A DNA stretch of 26,195 nucleotides from JBBSWA01 sp038046485 (GTDB taxonomy: Archaea; Nanobdellota; Nanobdellia; Woesearchaeales; SM23-78), in NCBI GenBank assembly GCA_038046485.1, contig JBBSWA010000065.1:1-26195 (forward strand), in the 5' to 3' direction. The translations under genes and the position numbers were made by a program. Positions 7,440 through 14,913 of the stretch are shown piece after piece. Every line of letters starts with the position of its first letter. The first letter of the stretch is position 1. A model generated the notes under the pieces. The model did no database searches and had not been told where the DNA came from. It worked only from the letters and a program-made list of their open reading frames with translations.

Positions 7440-7493
7440 TACCTCCCCCCAAGTGGGCACTAACTTTAAATAATCCCTTGTTTTTCTTAAGCT
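7440..7493. promoter_or_regulatory. Divergent promoter shared by binding protein and TrmB regulator
   Basis: 54 nt between two divergent starts. A near-symmetric A/T box ACTTTAAATAATC (about 7463-7475) sits about 26 nt from each start, so one TATA could serve both directions. Next to it CCCA-AG-TGGG (about 7451-7460) is an inverted repeat that could be the regulator's operator. Binding is inferred. Confidence 0.55.
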
Positions 7494-8237
7494 ATGCACC
7501 GACTTCTTACTGAGATTGGACTTACACGCTCTGAGATTGCCGTATACCTATCCCTTCTTGACTTGGGCAGCAGCAGCACCGGTCCGATTATCAAAAAGGC
7601 AGGCATTGCTTCTGGAAAAGCCTACCTTGTACTTGACAAACTTCTCCTGAAAGGGCTTGTCACCTATACCTTGAAAGGAGGGACCAAACACTACCAAGCC
7701 AAAGACCCTGAAAAGATACTCGAATACCTCCAACAGAGAAAAAAAGAGTTTACCCGACAAGAAGAAGAACTCAAACACGTATTGCCTGAGTTGAAAGCCA
7801 AGTATGAAGAGAAGAAATATGCCTCTCACGCTGAAATCTATGAAGGAGTTCAAGGACTGAAAACATTGTATGACTGGATTATTAAAGAACTCAAAAAGGG
7901 AGAAGGGCTTATTGCTCTGGGCATTCCACGCGAGTTTAATCGGCGATTTGAACCCTATTTCTTAGACTGGAACCATCGAAGAATCAGCCGAGGCATACAT
8001 TTACGTGTTGTGTATAATGCTGACAATCGAGAGTATGGAAGAATTCGTGAAAAGATGAAATTCACTCACGTACGCTACTTAAAGATCACTACACCTGTTA
8101 TGATCCTTATCTTTAGAGACTATGTGGTGACTGTAAACCCCCTTGGAACACCCTTGTGCTTCTTGATCCGCAACAAAGAAACTTCTGAAAGCTACCGAAA
8201 ATACTTTGAGATCCTATGGAAACAAGGGAAGAAGTGA
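7494..8237 (+). CDS. TrmB-family transcriptional regulator
   Basis: 247 residues. The N-terminal wHTH (about 1-75, LTRSEIAVYLSLLDLGSSS…GIASGKAYLVLDKLLLKGLV) is the TrmB DNA-binding domain. It is followed by a charged coiled coil (about 85-115) that would dimerise the protein and a C-terminal effector-type domain (IIKELKKGEGLIALGIPREF…). TrmB-like proteins in archaea repress or activate sugar and other transport genes in response to a ligand. Location head-to-head with the solute-binding lipoprotein gene suggests it controls that gene and itself. TATA about 25 nt upstream; leaderless. Confidence 0.9.
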   Translation: MHRLLTEIGLTRSEIAVYLSLLDLGSSSTGPIIKKAGIASGKAYLVLDKLLLKGLVTYTLKGGTKHYQAKDPEKILEYLQQRKKEFTRQEEELKHVLPELKAKYEEKKYASHAEIYEGVQGLKTLYDWIIKELKKGEGLIALGIPREFNRRFEPYFLDWNHRRISRGIHLRVVYNADNREYGRIREKMKFTHVRYLKITTPVMILIFRDYVVTVNPLGTPLCFLIRNKETSESYRKYFEILWKQGKK

Positions 8238-8825
8238 TTAACGAACTAGATACCTATCCACTAACTCTTTTTTACCTCCAAACTCCCAACCTTCTGTTGT
8301 CAACCCCTGATACGACTCTCTATGCAGATTAACAGCAAAGAGCAGGGTTGACAGAGCTGTATCTCGCTTTGTATAAAAAGGCAAATTATACCAGCAAGCA
8401 TAACAACTCGCAGCATCTCGCCCTTGGTCCGATGCAGAAAAAACAACTACAGGCTTTTCTTTATTTTTCAAATGCTTACGCATGCGTATGAAATTATTGC
8501 TCTTCCCTCTCACCATCGTCTCATCCTTAGGATTCACCCGAAACGGCCGCCCATTTCGCAAGGCGTCTAAATATTCATCCACTCTCGTCCGCTGAAAAGG
8601 AGGCAATTCATCTGGAAAATCTCCATCTAGAATGTACAGATCAAACTCCTGCTCACTAACAGTTTTTACTCCAGTCTCCAAATCAAAAGCAAAGGTACAC
8701 CTTCCAAGCAAATCCTCTAAAGGCAATGAGCTGCCTGTTTCACGGGCTTCTTCTGACAACTCCTCAAAAAAGAAAGGCGTATCATCCAGCCAGAAGATCC
8801 GCTCGAAAGTGCCTTGGGTTCCCAT
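8238..8825 (-). CDS. Receiver-like (response-regulator fold) protein
   Basis: 195 residues. The layout resembles a stand-alone phospho-receiver domain: RIFWLDD near the start (acidic pair), DLYILDGDFPDE with a central Asp in the phospho-acceptor position, VVVFSASDQG (Ser/Ala switch position) and LPFYTKRD with a Lys where receivers have the conserved Lys. A ~60-residue insertion around FRVNPKDETMVRGKSNN is unusual. Similarity is by motif order only. The ATG at 8825 is chosen because GTTTAAAAAG lies about 28 nt upstream; a longer frame would run into the divergent GTPase gene. The stop directly abuts the end of the convergent TrmB gene. Confidence 0.6.
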   Translation of the reverse strand: MGTQGTFERIFWLDDTPFFFEELSEEARETGSSLPLEDLLGRCTFAFDLETGVKTVSEQEFDLYILDGDFPDELPPFQRTRVDEYLDALRNGRPFRVNPKDETMVRGKSNNFIRMRKHLKNKEKPVVVFSASDQGRDAASCYACWYNLPFYTKRDTALSTLLFAVNLHRESYQGLTTEGWEFGGKKELVDRYLVR

Positions 8826-8903
8826 ATCCTTCTGGAATCCAACTGTCTTTTTAAACACACTCCCTTCGCAAGCTTTTAAAACCAAACCAGGTTTCGAAGG
8901 GGC

Positions 8904-10103
8904 ATGATCATAGGCGTCGTAGGTAAAGCTAACGTAGGCAAGAGCACCTTCTTCAAAGCGGCTACACTCATGGACGTGCTGATTGCCAATTATCCCTTCG
9001 CCACGATCAAACCCAATGAAGGCGCAGGTTTTGTGAAGATTGACTGTGTGGACACCTTCTTTAATCGACAATGCAATCCCCGAGAGGGATTCTGCGTGGA
9101 TCATCAGCGATTTGTACCGGTGAAGTTAATTGATGTGGCAGGCCTTGTACCTGGAGCACATAAGGGATTGGGACTGGGTATGCAGTTTTTGAATGACCTG
9201 AATCAAGCCAGTGTCTTAATCCATGTCATTGACTCGGCTGGAACGACCAATGAAAGAGGAGAACCCATCCAGCCAGGGACGTATGACCCTGCAGGGGATG
9301 TACGATTCTTAGAGATTGAATTGGACTATTGGTATTTAGATATCTTAAAGAAAGGATGGGAACGGCTTGCAAGAATGACCATGCAGACCAAACAAAAGAT
9401 TGCGGATGTACTTGGAAAACAATTAAGTGGAGTGGGCGTAGATGAGAAAATGATTGAGGAAGCCCTTGGTAAACTTGGCTTGAACCCTGAAACACCCCAT
9501 CAATGGACAGAAGAACAGCTGTTGCAATTATCTACTTGGCTGCGCAAGAAAACAAAACCCATGATCATTGCCTGCAACAAAGCAGATATGCCCACGGCGG
9601 CGGCCAATATTGAGAAATTACGCAAGGAATTCCCCGACTATTTATTTGTGCCTTGCTCAGCTGAAAGCGAGCTAGCCCTAAAAGAAGCAGCTAAAGCTGG
9701 ACTCATTGATTATCTACCGGGCACAAAAACATTCAAAATAAAAGAAGAAGGAAAATTGAGTGATGCTCAGAAAAAGGGGCTTGAACTCATTCAAAAAAAC
9801 GTTTTGGACCCGTACGGCAGTACTGGAGTTCAGGATGTGTTAAACACGGCTGTTTTTGAATTGCTGCATTACAAGGCAATCTATCCGGGCGGAGTGAGCA
9901 AACTGGAAGACCAATACGGGCGCGTGTTGCCAGACTGCTTCTTGATGCCCCCGTTAACTACAGCTCTTGACTTTGCCTTTAAATTGCATACGGATTTTGG
10001 CAATAACTTTGTGAAAGCAATTGATGTAAAGAAAAAATTGCCGATTGGAAAAGACTATGTTCTAAAGCACCTGGATGTGGTTGAGATCAAATCGAGTAAA
10101 TAG
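8904..10103 (+). CDS. YchF/YGR210-type Obg-like GTPase
   Basis: 399 residues. G1 P-loop GKANVGKS (7-14), G3 DVAGLVPGAHKG (from 77), G4 NKAD (225-228), and a C-terminal TGS-like region (…TALDFAFKLHTDFGNNFVKAIDV). This is the archaeal/eukaryotic YGR210-like branch of the Obg/YchF family, with the inserted helical domain (about 140-215). Such GTPases are linked to ribosomes and translation. TATA CTTTTAAAAC (about 8873-8882) gives a leaderless start at 8904. It is divergent from the receiver-like gene across a 78-nt gap. Confidence 0.93.
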   Translation: MIIGVVGKANVGKSTFFKAATLMDVLIANYPFATIKPNEGAGFVKIDCVDTFFNRQCNPREGFCVDHQRFVPVKLIDVAGLVPGAHKGLGLGMQFLNDLNQASVLIHVIDSAGTTNERGEPIQPGTYDPAGDVRFLEIELDYWYLDILKKGWERLARMTMQTKQKIADVLGKQLSGVGVDEKMIEEALGKLGLNPETPHQWTEEQLLQLSTWLRKKTKPMIIACNKADMPTAAANIEKLRKEFPDYLFVPCSAESELALKEAAKAGLIDYLPGTKTFKIKEEGKLSDAQKKGLELIQKNVLDPYGSTGVQDVLNTAVFELLHYKAIYPGGVSKLEDQYGRVLPDCFLMPPLTTALDFAFKLHTDFGNNFVKAIDVKKKLPIGKDYVLKHLDVVEIKSSK

Positions 10104-10154
10104 TGTTACTTTATAGTAGTAATCTTTATAAATAGACTTCATATTCTACCCCTC

Positions 10155-10607
10155 ATGCTCCAGCGCATCCTCGTTTTAAGCTTGATCTTCCTAGCTGGCT
10201 TTCTAAGCCACGACCTCTACAGAGAGTGGCTTACCCACCCCCTTGATGTACAAGGACCCCACCAACGCATCCTTGACCACCAAGTTGAAATTCAGCCTGA
10301 CCATGTCGTATTGCGTATCCCCAACGCCCAATTTGCTGGTTTCACTGCGACGCACAGCATGGACCCTGTTATTGATAGCGATAGTAACGCCTTAGAGATC
10401 ATCCCCAAAAGCGAAGAAGACATCCACATCGGAGACATCATCAGCTACCGTTATAAAGAAGATACCTTGATTCACCGTGTTATTGATGTAAAGAAAGACG
10501 AACAAGGCACTTACTTTATCATGAAAGGTGACAACAACCCTTCCCCAGACCCGATTAAGGTGCGATTTGGACAGGTCCAACGCGTCCTTGTAGCCATCTT
10601 ATACTAA
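10155..10607 (+). CDS. Signal peptidase I-like (S26, Sec11 type)
   Basis: 150 residues with one N-terminal membrane segment (ILVLSLIFLAGFL). Catalytic Ser68 lies in THSMDP; His107 in LIHRVI replaces the bacterial Lys, as in archaeal/ER Sec11-type enzymes; Asp126 in MKGDNN completes the triad. It would cleave signal peptides outside the membrane. The window encodes several exported proteins that could be its substrates. Leaderless from TATA CTTTATAAATAG (about 10124-10135). The kinase gene follows after one base, so the two are co-transcribed. Confidence 0.85.
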   Translation: MLQRILVLSLIFLAGFLSHDLYREWLTHPLDVQGPHQRILDHQVEIQPDHVVLRIPNAQFAGFTATHSMDPVIDSDSNALEIIPKSEEDIHIGDIISYRYKEDTLIHRVIDVKKDEQGTYFIMKGDNNPSPDPIKVRFGQVQRVLVAILY

Positions 10608-10608
10608 T

Positions 10609-11517
10609 ATGCACCGCGCAATCCCACCCAACCTAGAAGGACTTTTAAAAAAGGTTGCTCAAGTTTATGAACTTGGAGACTATAAAAACTATCAAGAACT
10701 AAAAGGAGGATTACAAGCTCTAAATGTTAAAGTTGAAACCGACAAGGGCGTTTATGTCGTGAAGGTCTTTTCTCCTGACACCCCACTTAAAGAAATTGAA
10801 ACCCAAGTCAAGGGTTTAACTGAATTCAAACGTACAATGGTTCCTGTCCCTGAACTTATACCTCACTCTCAAGGAATGATCTACACTTCTGAAGATACAA
10901 CTCCTACTTCACTTTATGTCACCTCTTTTTTTGAAGGACAAGATTTTACGAAACTTGAACCCAACTCCTCTGATCTTCAACACATTGGTCAGTACTTAGC
11001 ACGCATACACAGCCTTTCTTTTCCTATTGAGCCCACTTATGATGAATGGGGAACGGCGAATCTCATACATGAATTTGAAAAGAAAAAAGACTGCCTTACT
11101 CCAAAAGATCGCCGTGTTGTAGAACCCATTGTCCAATCCTATTCTCAACTGAAATTAGCTGATTTTAGGCAGTCCATCATTCACGGAGACCTACAGCGAC
11201 AACACGTGTTGAAAAACAAACGAGGAGAACATTGTGTTTTAGACCTAGGATGCATGAGCCAAGCGTCTTCTGTAATTGACCTGGCCATTTGTCTTGCACA
11301 CTTTTCCCTTAATCCTGCTCAAGAAAAAGAGCTGATCGATGCGTACCATCAAGAAAGACCCCTTGAAGAAAGAGAACGTGCTGCTCTTCCACTCCTTGTA
11401 CAAGCTACGTATGCTACCTACTATATTGGAGCTTACCATGACATCCATGTAACTGGAAACACCAATTCCACTTTTCAACACTGGCTTGAATTTGGAAGGA
11501 AAGGCCTTGGCTTATGA
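10609..11517 (+). CDS. APH-like phosphotransferase (homoserine/choline kinase-like fold)
   Basis: 302-residue protein-kinase-like phosphotransferase of the APH superfamily. ATP-site Lys52 lies in YVVKVF, the catalytic loop is HGDLQRQHVL (His192, Asp194), and the metal-binding motif is LDLG (Asp212). The usual Asn of the HGDxxxxN loop is His199 here, which may alter metal binding. Substrate unknown: homoserine, sugar, choline-like alcohols or a protein are all possible. It starts one base after the signal peptidase stop, so it is in the same operon. The gene ends before an AT-rich convergent gap (11518-11639). Confidence 0.82.
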   Translation: MHRAIPPNLEGLLKKVAQVYELGDYKNYQELKGGLQALNVKVETDKGVYVVKVFSPDTPLKEIETQVKGLTEFKRTMVPVPELIPHSQGMIYTSEDTTPTSLYVTSFFEGQDFTKLEPNSSDLQHIGQYLARIHSLSFPIEPTYDEWGTANLIHEFEKKKDCLTPKDRRVVEPIVQSYSQLKLADFRQSIIHGDLQRQHVLKNKRGEHCVLDLGCMSQASSVIDLAICLAHFSLNPAQEKELIDAYHQERPLEERERAALPLLVQATYATYYIGAYHDIHVTGNTNSTFQHWLEFGRKGLGL

Positions 11518-11565
11518 TAAATTGCGCAAATTAGTTGAAATTTAGACGCGATTTATCGAATAGAC

Positions 11566-11599
11566 AATTGCGTCAATTTGTCAATTAATCAACGCAATT
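11566..11599. terminator. Inverted repeat in AT-rich gap between convergent genes
   Basis: AATTGCGT (11566-11573) and ACGCAATT (11592-11599) are exact inverted copies separated by 18 nt rich in CAATT repeats. Position between two convergent genes suggests transcription termination; no other function is visible. Confidence 0.4.
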
Positions 11600-11639
11600 A
11601 TCTATACCTTCTGAAAAATAAATGGACCCATCTAAGATT

Positions 11640-11981
11640 TCATGAATAATAGCCTGACTTATCCCTTACCAAATACAACCTTCTTATCTGAGCGCTTTCA
11701 TACCGATGCACTAAATCCAACCCCAAACTTCTATATTCAGGAGGAACCACCAACTCCCAAGGACACCAAGGTGCATTCTGAAAAAGACTGCCCAGCTGCT
11801 CATCACAGGCAGAAAAAGGAATATCCTCATCCGATAATGCTAACTGCAAACCGATAAAATCCGCCCAGTTTGTTGTCGAAAAAATAGGAGGCTCATGCGG
11901 AGGGGGAATACAGCTTTCTAATAACGCCATACCTCGATCTAACAAACTGCGCTCTTCTCGCACCAATCTTAGCTTTGCCAT
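11640..11981 (-). CDS. Hypothetical protein immediately downstream of tRNA-Val
   Basis: 113 residues, unrecognised, acidic, with PPPHEPP and WCPWELVVPPEYRSLG segments that look like structured protein. I start at the ATG at 11981 because the longer frame runs into the tRNA-Val gene. The ATG is only 10 nt beyond the tRNA 3' end on the same strand, with no independent promoter visible. The mRNA would have to come from tRNA-Val 3' processing, or the start may be different. An overlapping 71-codon plus-strand frame is less convincing. Moderate confidence that it is real. Confidence 0.45.
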   Translation of the reverse strand: MAKLRLVREERSLLDRGMALLESCIPPPHEPPIFSTTNWADFIGLQLALSDEDIPFSACDEQLGSLFQNAPWCPWELVVPPEYRSLGLDLVHRYESAQIRRLYLVRDKSGYYS

Positions 11982-11991
11982 GATGATAAAA

Positions 11992-12160
11992 TGGGCCCAT
12001 CCGGACATTCAGTTGTTCAGTAAACACGAGTTCACTGACAAACACTTGAACCGGAGACCTTCTCCGCTTTCAGCACTGCGGCGCTGAATTGTCCAGCTAC
12101 GCTGTACATGTAAAGGAGACGTCATCTGTGGTCTTTCGATAGCCACTAGACTATGGGCCC
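11992..12160 (-). tRNA. tRNA-Val(UAC) with three introns
   Basis: On the minus strand the acceptor arms GGGCCCA/TGGGCCC plus A73 pair perfectly. Removing three insertions yields a normal 73-nt tRNA-Val: a D-loop intron of 15 nt (about 12125-12139), an anticodon-loop intron of 42 nt (12067-12108, position 37/38) and a T-loop intron of 39 nt (12006-12044, about 59/60). Anticodon stem TCTCC/GGAGA, loop TTTACA..C gives UAC. T stem TCCGG/CCGGA with TTCAAG..T. GTGG/CCAC around the D-loop intron can form the helix of a bulge-helix-bulge. TATA CTATTTAAAC (about 12186-12196) lies about 30 nt upstream. Confidence 0.88.
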
Positions 12161-12249
12161 GTATTTCTTGAGGACGGAAGACAGTTTAAATAGGTTTTGC
12201 TGCTCTGAGAGCCAAATCTTTAAATATAAGGATCCTTAGAAGAAAACCA

Positions 12250-12588
12250 ATGAATGACTACTATGTGCAAGGCATTTTTTATTTTTCTAACTTCTTCATT
12301 GCCGCCTTTATGCTCCGATATGCTTGGAAGTTCTTACGCCAAACCATCCAACACAAAGATCGAAGGCCCTGGGACTTACTCTTCCTAGCTGCCCTCTTTT
12401 ATTTCATCCATCATATTCTCAGCCTTTTCGATCTTTACGGAACCCTAACCCTCTTTAACCAAGACATCAATTATTACGAGATGGCCACGGAATTTATCTT
12501 TAGTGGTCTCATTCTTTATACGATTATCACCCAACAAAATCTTATTCTGCACAAGGCTAAGCTGATTATTCGACGAAAGAGAAGGTAA
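12250..12588 (+). CDS. Small membrane protein, three predicted spans
   Basis: 112 residues, unrecognised. Hydrophobic segments at about 8-25, 41-60 and 82-98, with a strongly basic C-terminus (KAKLIIRRKRR) that should stay in the cytoplasm. TATA TCTTTAAATATAAGG (about 12218-12232) lies about 25 nt upstream of the ATG, so probably leaderless. It is divergent from tRNA-Val and convergent with tRNA-Gly(GCC). Function unknown. Confidence 0.65.
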   Translation: MNDYYVQGIFYFSNFFIAAFMLRYAWKFLRQTIQHKDRRPWDLLFLAALFYFIHHILSLFDLYGTLTLFNQDINYYEMATEFIFSGLILYTIITQQNLILHKAKLIIRRKRR

Positions 12589-12606
12589 TTCTTGAAAAAT
12601 AAAACA

Positions 12607-12678
12607 TGCGATGGCCGGGATTCGAACCCGGATCAGAGCCTTGGCAAGGCCCTATCCTAACCATTAGACTACCATCGC
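12607..12678 (-). tRNA. tRNA-Gly(GCC)
   Basis: 72-nt intronless tRNA on the minus strand. Acceptor GCGATGG/CCATCGC plus A73; anticodon stem GGGCC/GGCTC with loop TTGCCAA, anticodon GCC; T arm CCGGG-TTCGAAT-CCCGG. TATA CTTTTTTAAAGG (about 12702-12713) lies about 28 nt upstream. No encoded CCA. Confidence 0.96.
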
Positions 12679-12727
12679 ATACCGACGAGAACCCAAAAAG
12701 CCTTTAAAAAAGTTACTATAAATACCG

Positions 12728-13783
12728 TTATTTATGGCTGCTTTGAATAAAAGACTCTACTCTCCGGTTAAGCCCATCTTGTAACCTTTTTGGATCCTCC
12801 AGTTTACGATCCCAATCATTACACGAAATAAAAACCGCGTCCCCTTGCTCAAAAGGCAAGACAAACACAGTTGGATCGTACAATTCTCCTCTGCGCGATT
12901 CCCCTGTACGCCTAAGGAATTTCCAAGTCAGGTCATAAATTTCTCTTGTTGTATGACCACAAGCAGTTGCATTACATGGAACATTAAAATAAAAGAAGTA
13001 ATTCTGCGTATGAAAATGCCTCCACTCCTGCCACGAAAAAGACCAATCCGGCACTTTTCCATCCTGCTCAAACACTTGCCTGGCATACGAAAAGAGTCTA
13101 CTTGCTGCATCGGGTTGAACGGATGCTGTCAAATCATGTCCATCCAACGGACTTGGAATATGAACCTCTGCTCCATTTGAAAACCGATCATGGATATAAC
13201 GCAATGACTCCAGCATAGAACCCTGTGCCAAAATCAACTGCTCAGCTGCTAATCTCTTGATTCCACCATGCCAACCCCCATACACCCCTGCATTCTTAAG
13301 AAACAATCCCAATCCCTTTAATTCTGCAAGTTGATCACTTGTTAATGGGGCTGCGGAACGCGCGTATAATAATGGTGCATGCCTAGCTTCTTCTGACTTA
13401 CCAATAAAACTCACATCCGTTCGCAATCCCTCCACATTTGCCCGATGGGTGGGCACTCCATGATCCAACCCTAAAAAACCTCCCCATCCAACCTCTTCGC
13501 AGATCATCTCTACAGCAGGTCGTGAAAGTTTCTCATCCGTCACGACATAAAGGTCAATATCTGGCATAAAACTCCCATACGGATTATTTGGATCCAATGA
13601 AGCTGTGAAACGGTTTCTATTTGTTGAACCTACATTCACTACCTCCCCTTTTAAATGATGGGCCGAAAGAACCCCTGCTAAAGTCTCTTCTACTCTGCGA
13701 ACTGTTTCTTTAATTCGACCCTCTACGGAGGGAGAGCTGTTTGCTTTTAGAACTAGATCCTCTACTGAAATATACCCCGCCAT
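12728..13783 (-). CDS. Archaeal CCA-adding-enzyme-like nucleotidyltransferase
   Basis: 351 residues. The nucleotidyltransferase core has GST (52-54), DID (75-77, metal ligands) and a third acidic residue Asp123 in LRTDVSFIG. The next domain, LFLKNAGVYGG…AAEQLILAQGSMLESL, follows the archaeal class I CCA-enzyme pattern (KxxGVYG…ELLIxxYGSFxxxL). SPLDGHDLTASV resembles its DPxDPxRNVA motif. It is shorter than the usual ~430-450 residues and GFSGYLCE is replaced by GIKRLAAE, so it could be the cell's CCA enzyme or a divergent paralogue. I chose the ATG at 13783, preceded by GGTGA; the longer frame starts with TTG. Confidence 0.7.
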   Translation of the reverse strand: MAGYISVEDLVLKANSSPSVEGRIKETVRRVEETLAGVLSAHHLKGEVVNVGSTNRNRFTASLDPNNPYGSFMPDIDLYVVTDEKLSRPAVEMICEEVGWGGFLGLDHGVPTHRANVEGLRTDVSFIGKSEEARHAPLLYARSAAPLTSDQLAELKGLGLFLKNAGVYGGWHGGIKRLAAEQLILAQGSMLESLRYIHDRFSNGAEVHIPSPLDGHDLTASVQPDAASRLFSYARQVFEQDGKVPDWSFSWQEWRHFHTQNYFFYFNVPCNATACGHTTREIYDLTWKFLRRTGESRRGELYDPTVFVLPFEQGDAVFISCNDWDRKLEDPKRLQDGLNRRVESFIQSSHK

Positions 13784-13837
13784 ACGTTCACCAAATGTGT
13801 ACAAATATTAAAACTTATCTCACAAGCAACTAAAGAA

Positions 13838-13877
13838 TACTAAAAAAATAAGAGAAAAAAGAGCTTAAGAGCTCCTC
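13838..13877 (-). terminator. Terminator after secreted-protein operon
   Basis: On the minus strand, just past the stop of the last gene, GAGCT-CTTA-AGCTC forms a short hairpin followed by a T-rich run (CTCTTTTTTCTCTTATTTTTTT interrupted). This matches a terminator for the two-gene operon. Confidence 0.6.
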
Positions 13878-14288
13878 TTAAATGTTTTTGATGTATTGCT
13901 CTTCAATGCCATAACGACCGATGTAATATCCGGGATGCGCTCTTCGATTCAATGGATTGATGTTCCTTTGAATAGCATTTGAACGGCGCGTGACGTCCAA
14001 GGCATTGAACGAAACCGTTACAGGCGCTGATTGCTGCTTAGGAACAACGACTCCCTTATGGACACCCCACGCCTGGTAAAAAGTAATCGGCCTAAAACTA
14101 CTTGTGCGCACTTCATCGCTTACCACTTGCTTAGGGCGGGCATCGATTGACTTCACAACCTGCTTACCTGCTGCAATACCCACCATGGAAAATGCGGGAA
14201 CAAAGGTATTATCGCGCACCGAAACATAATACGCGTTTACCATGCTTACCATGAATAAACCTATTAAAACCAACACGATTGCTTTCAT
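13878..14288 (-). CDS. Secreted protein of a local paralogous family (member 1)
   Basis: 136 residues with Sec signal peptide MKAIVLVLIGLFMVSMVNA and a mature chain starting YYVSVRDN. No membrane span afterwards; basic and rich in V, R, N. The C-terminus HPGYYIGRYGIEEQYIKNI matches the ending of the upstream gene (GVYLGNYGLSHQYIKSM), showing common origin. NPLNRR also has a counterpart (NPLKRG). The ribosome site GAGGTG lies 6 nt before the ATG. It is the second gene of an operon, 11 nt after the previous stop. Family unknown; likely a cell-surface or extracellular protein. Confidence 0.75.
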   Translation of the reverse strand: MKAIVLVLIGLFMVSMVNAYYVSVRDNTFVPAFSMVGIAAGKQVVKSIDARPKQVVSDEVRTSSFRPITFYQAWGVHKGVVVPKQQSAPVTVSFNALDVTRRSNAIQRNINPLNRRAHPGYYIGRYGIEEQYIKNI

Positions 14289-14299
14289 ATTTACACCTC

Positions 14300-14674
14300 T
14301 TATTTTGTTGACATTGACTTAATGTACTGATGAGATAAACCATAATTTCCCAAGTAAACTCCAGGCCCTCTCTTCAAGGGATTGATGGCATGCGCTGGAA
14401 CACTCAATCGATGGCTTGCGCCTAAAAACCTTACTGAAGGCTGCGTCATGGCTGAATGCATGGAATCCGACTCCATAAAAGTCTGAACTCCTCGGTTATT
14501 GGGACGCGTAACTAGGGTAGGTCCAGGAACACTGGTCATTACTTCTTGCACATCTGGAATGGCTATGTTTACTGAGCCGGGTACTGCAAGCCCATTCTTA
14601 GTATAATCAAACGTATGATACGCAGAAACCATGCTTATTGTTAATAAGAACACCGTTAACGCAAATAGCTTCAT
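14300..14674 (-). CDS. Secreted protein of a local paralogous family (member 2)
   Basis: 124 residues: signal peptide MKLFALTVFLLTISMVSA, then YHTFDYTKNGLAVPGSVNI. The block DYTKNG-VPG-V…GPTLVT aligns with the third gene of the cluster (DYAKNGFGVPGDV…GPGLVT), and its C-terminus aligns with member 1, so it links the family. Ribosome site GGGGGT lies 8 nt upstream of the ATG. It is first gene of an operon whose predicted promoter lies about 200 nt upstream, leaving a structured leader. No known domain. Confidence 0.75.
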   Translation of the reverse strand: MKLFALTVFLLTISMVSAYHTFDYTKNGLAVPGSVNIAIPDVQEVMTSVPGPTLVTRPNNRGVQTFMESDSMHSAMTQPSVRFLGASHRLSVPAHAINPLKRGPGVYLGNYGLSHQYIKSMSTK

Positions 14675-14848
14675 TTTTAATACCCCCTTTTTTTACACGT
14701 CTGAAATATGCTCTTACTTTTTACCCGTGAACGTAACTCTTCTTCTGTTTACTTGAAGAGAGCATATTTCTGAGCGTGATCAAGAACCACCTTTTTTATT
14801 CGTTTCATCTCACGCATGTTGAGTGAAGCGAACATTAGTGGTTCTTGA
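14675..14848 (-). ncRNA. Structured 5' leader (candidate RNA regulatory element)
   Basis: The TATA at 14869-14877 predicts transcription starting near 14848 on the minus strand. From that base the leader forms two stem-loops. First, TCAAGAACCAC pairs with GTGGTTCTTGA (14838-14848 with 14780-14790), enclosing a further imperfect hairpin (TTCGCTTCACTCAAC…GAGATGAAACGAA). Second, GAAATATGCTCT pairs with AGAGCATATTTC (14759-14770 with 14703-14714) around a 44-nt loop. The GGGGGT ribosome site and start codon of the secreted-protein operon follow. It could be a cis-regulatory RNA or a separate small RNA; no known riboswitch class recognised. Confidence 0.5.
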
Positions 14849-14866
14849 CACTTAAACGAGACTATT

Positions 14867-14886
14867 CCTATATAAATTTAACGATA
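14867..14886 (-). promoter_or_regulatory. Promoter of two-gene secreted operon (ATCGT + TATA)
   Basis: Minus-strand ATCGTTAAATTTATATAGG. The upstream ATCGTWAR element is shared with the promoters at 15495-15511 and 15912-15930. Confidence 0.6.
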
Positions 14887-14913
14887 AAAGAGAAGAAAGA
14901 AAAAAACTAAAAT

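Noticed and set aside
8632..8907. Plus-strand frame of 91 codons.
   Set aside because: Antisense to the receiver-like gene, Ser/Lys-biased composition typical of a shadow frame.
11642..11857. Plus-strand frame of 71 codons opposite the hypothetical protein after tRNA-Val.
   Set aside because: No TATA or ribosome site at proper distance, and composition less protein-like than the minus-strand frame.
12845..13180. Plus-strand frame of 111 codons within the nucleotidyltransferase gene.
   Set aside because: Cys/Ile/Ser-rich shadow of a gene with recognisable catalytic motifs.
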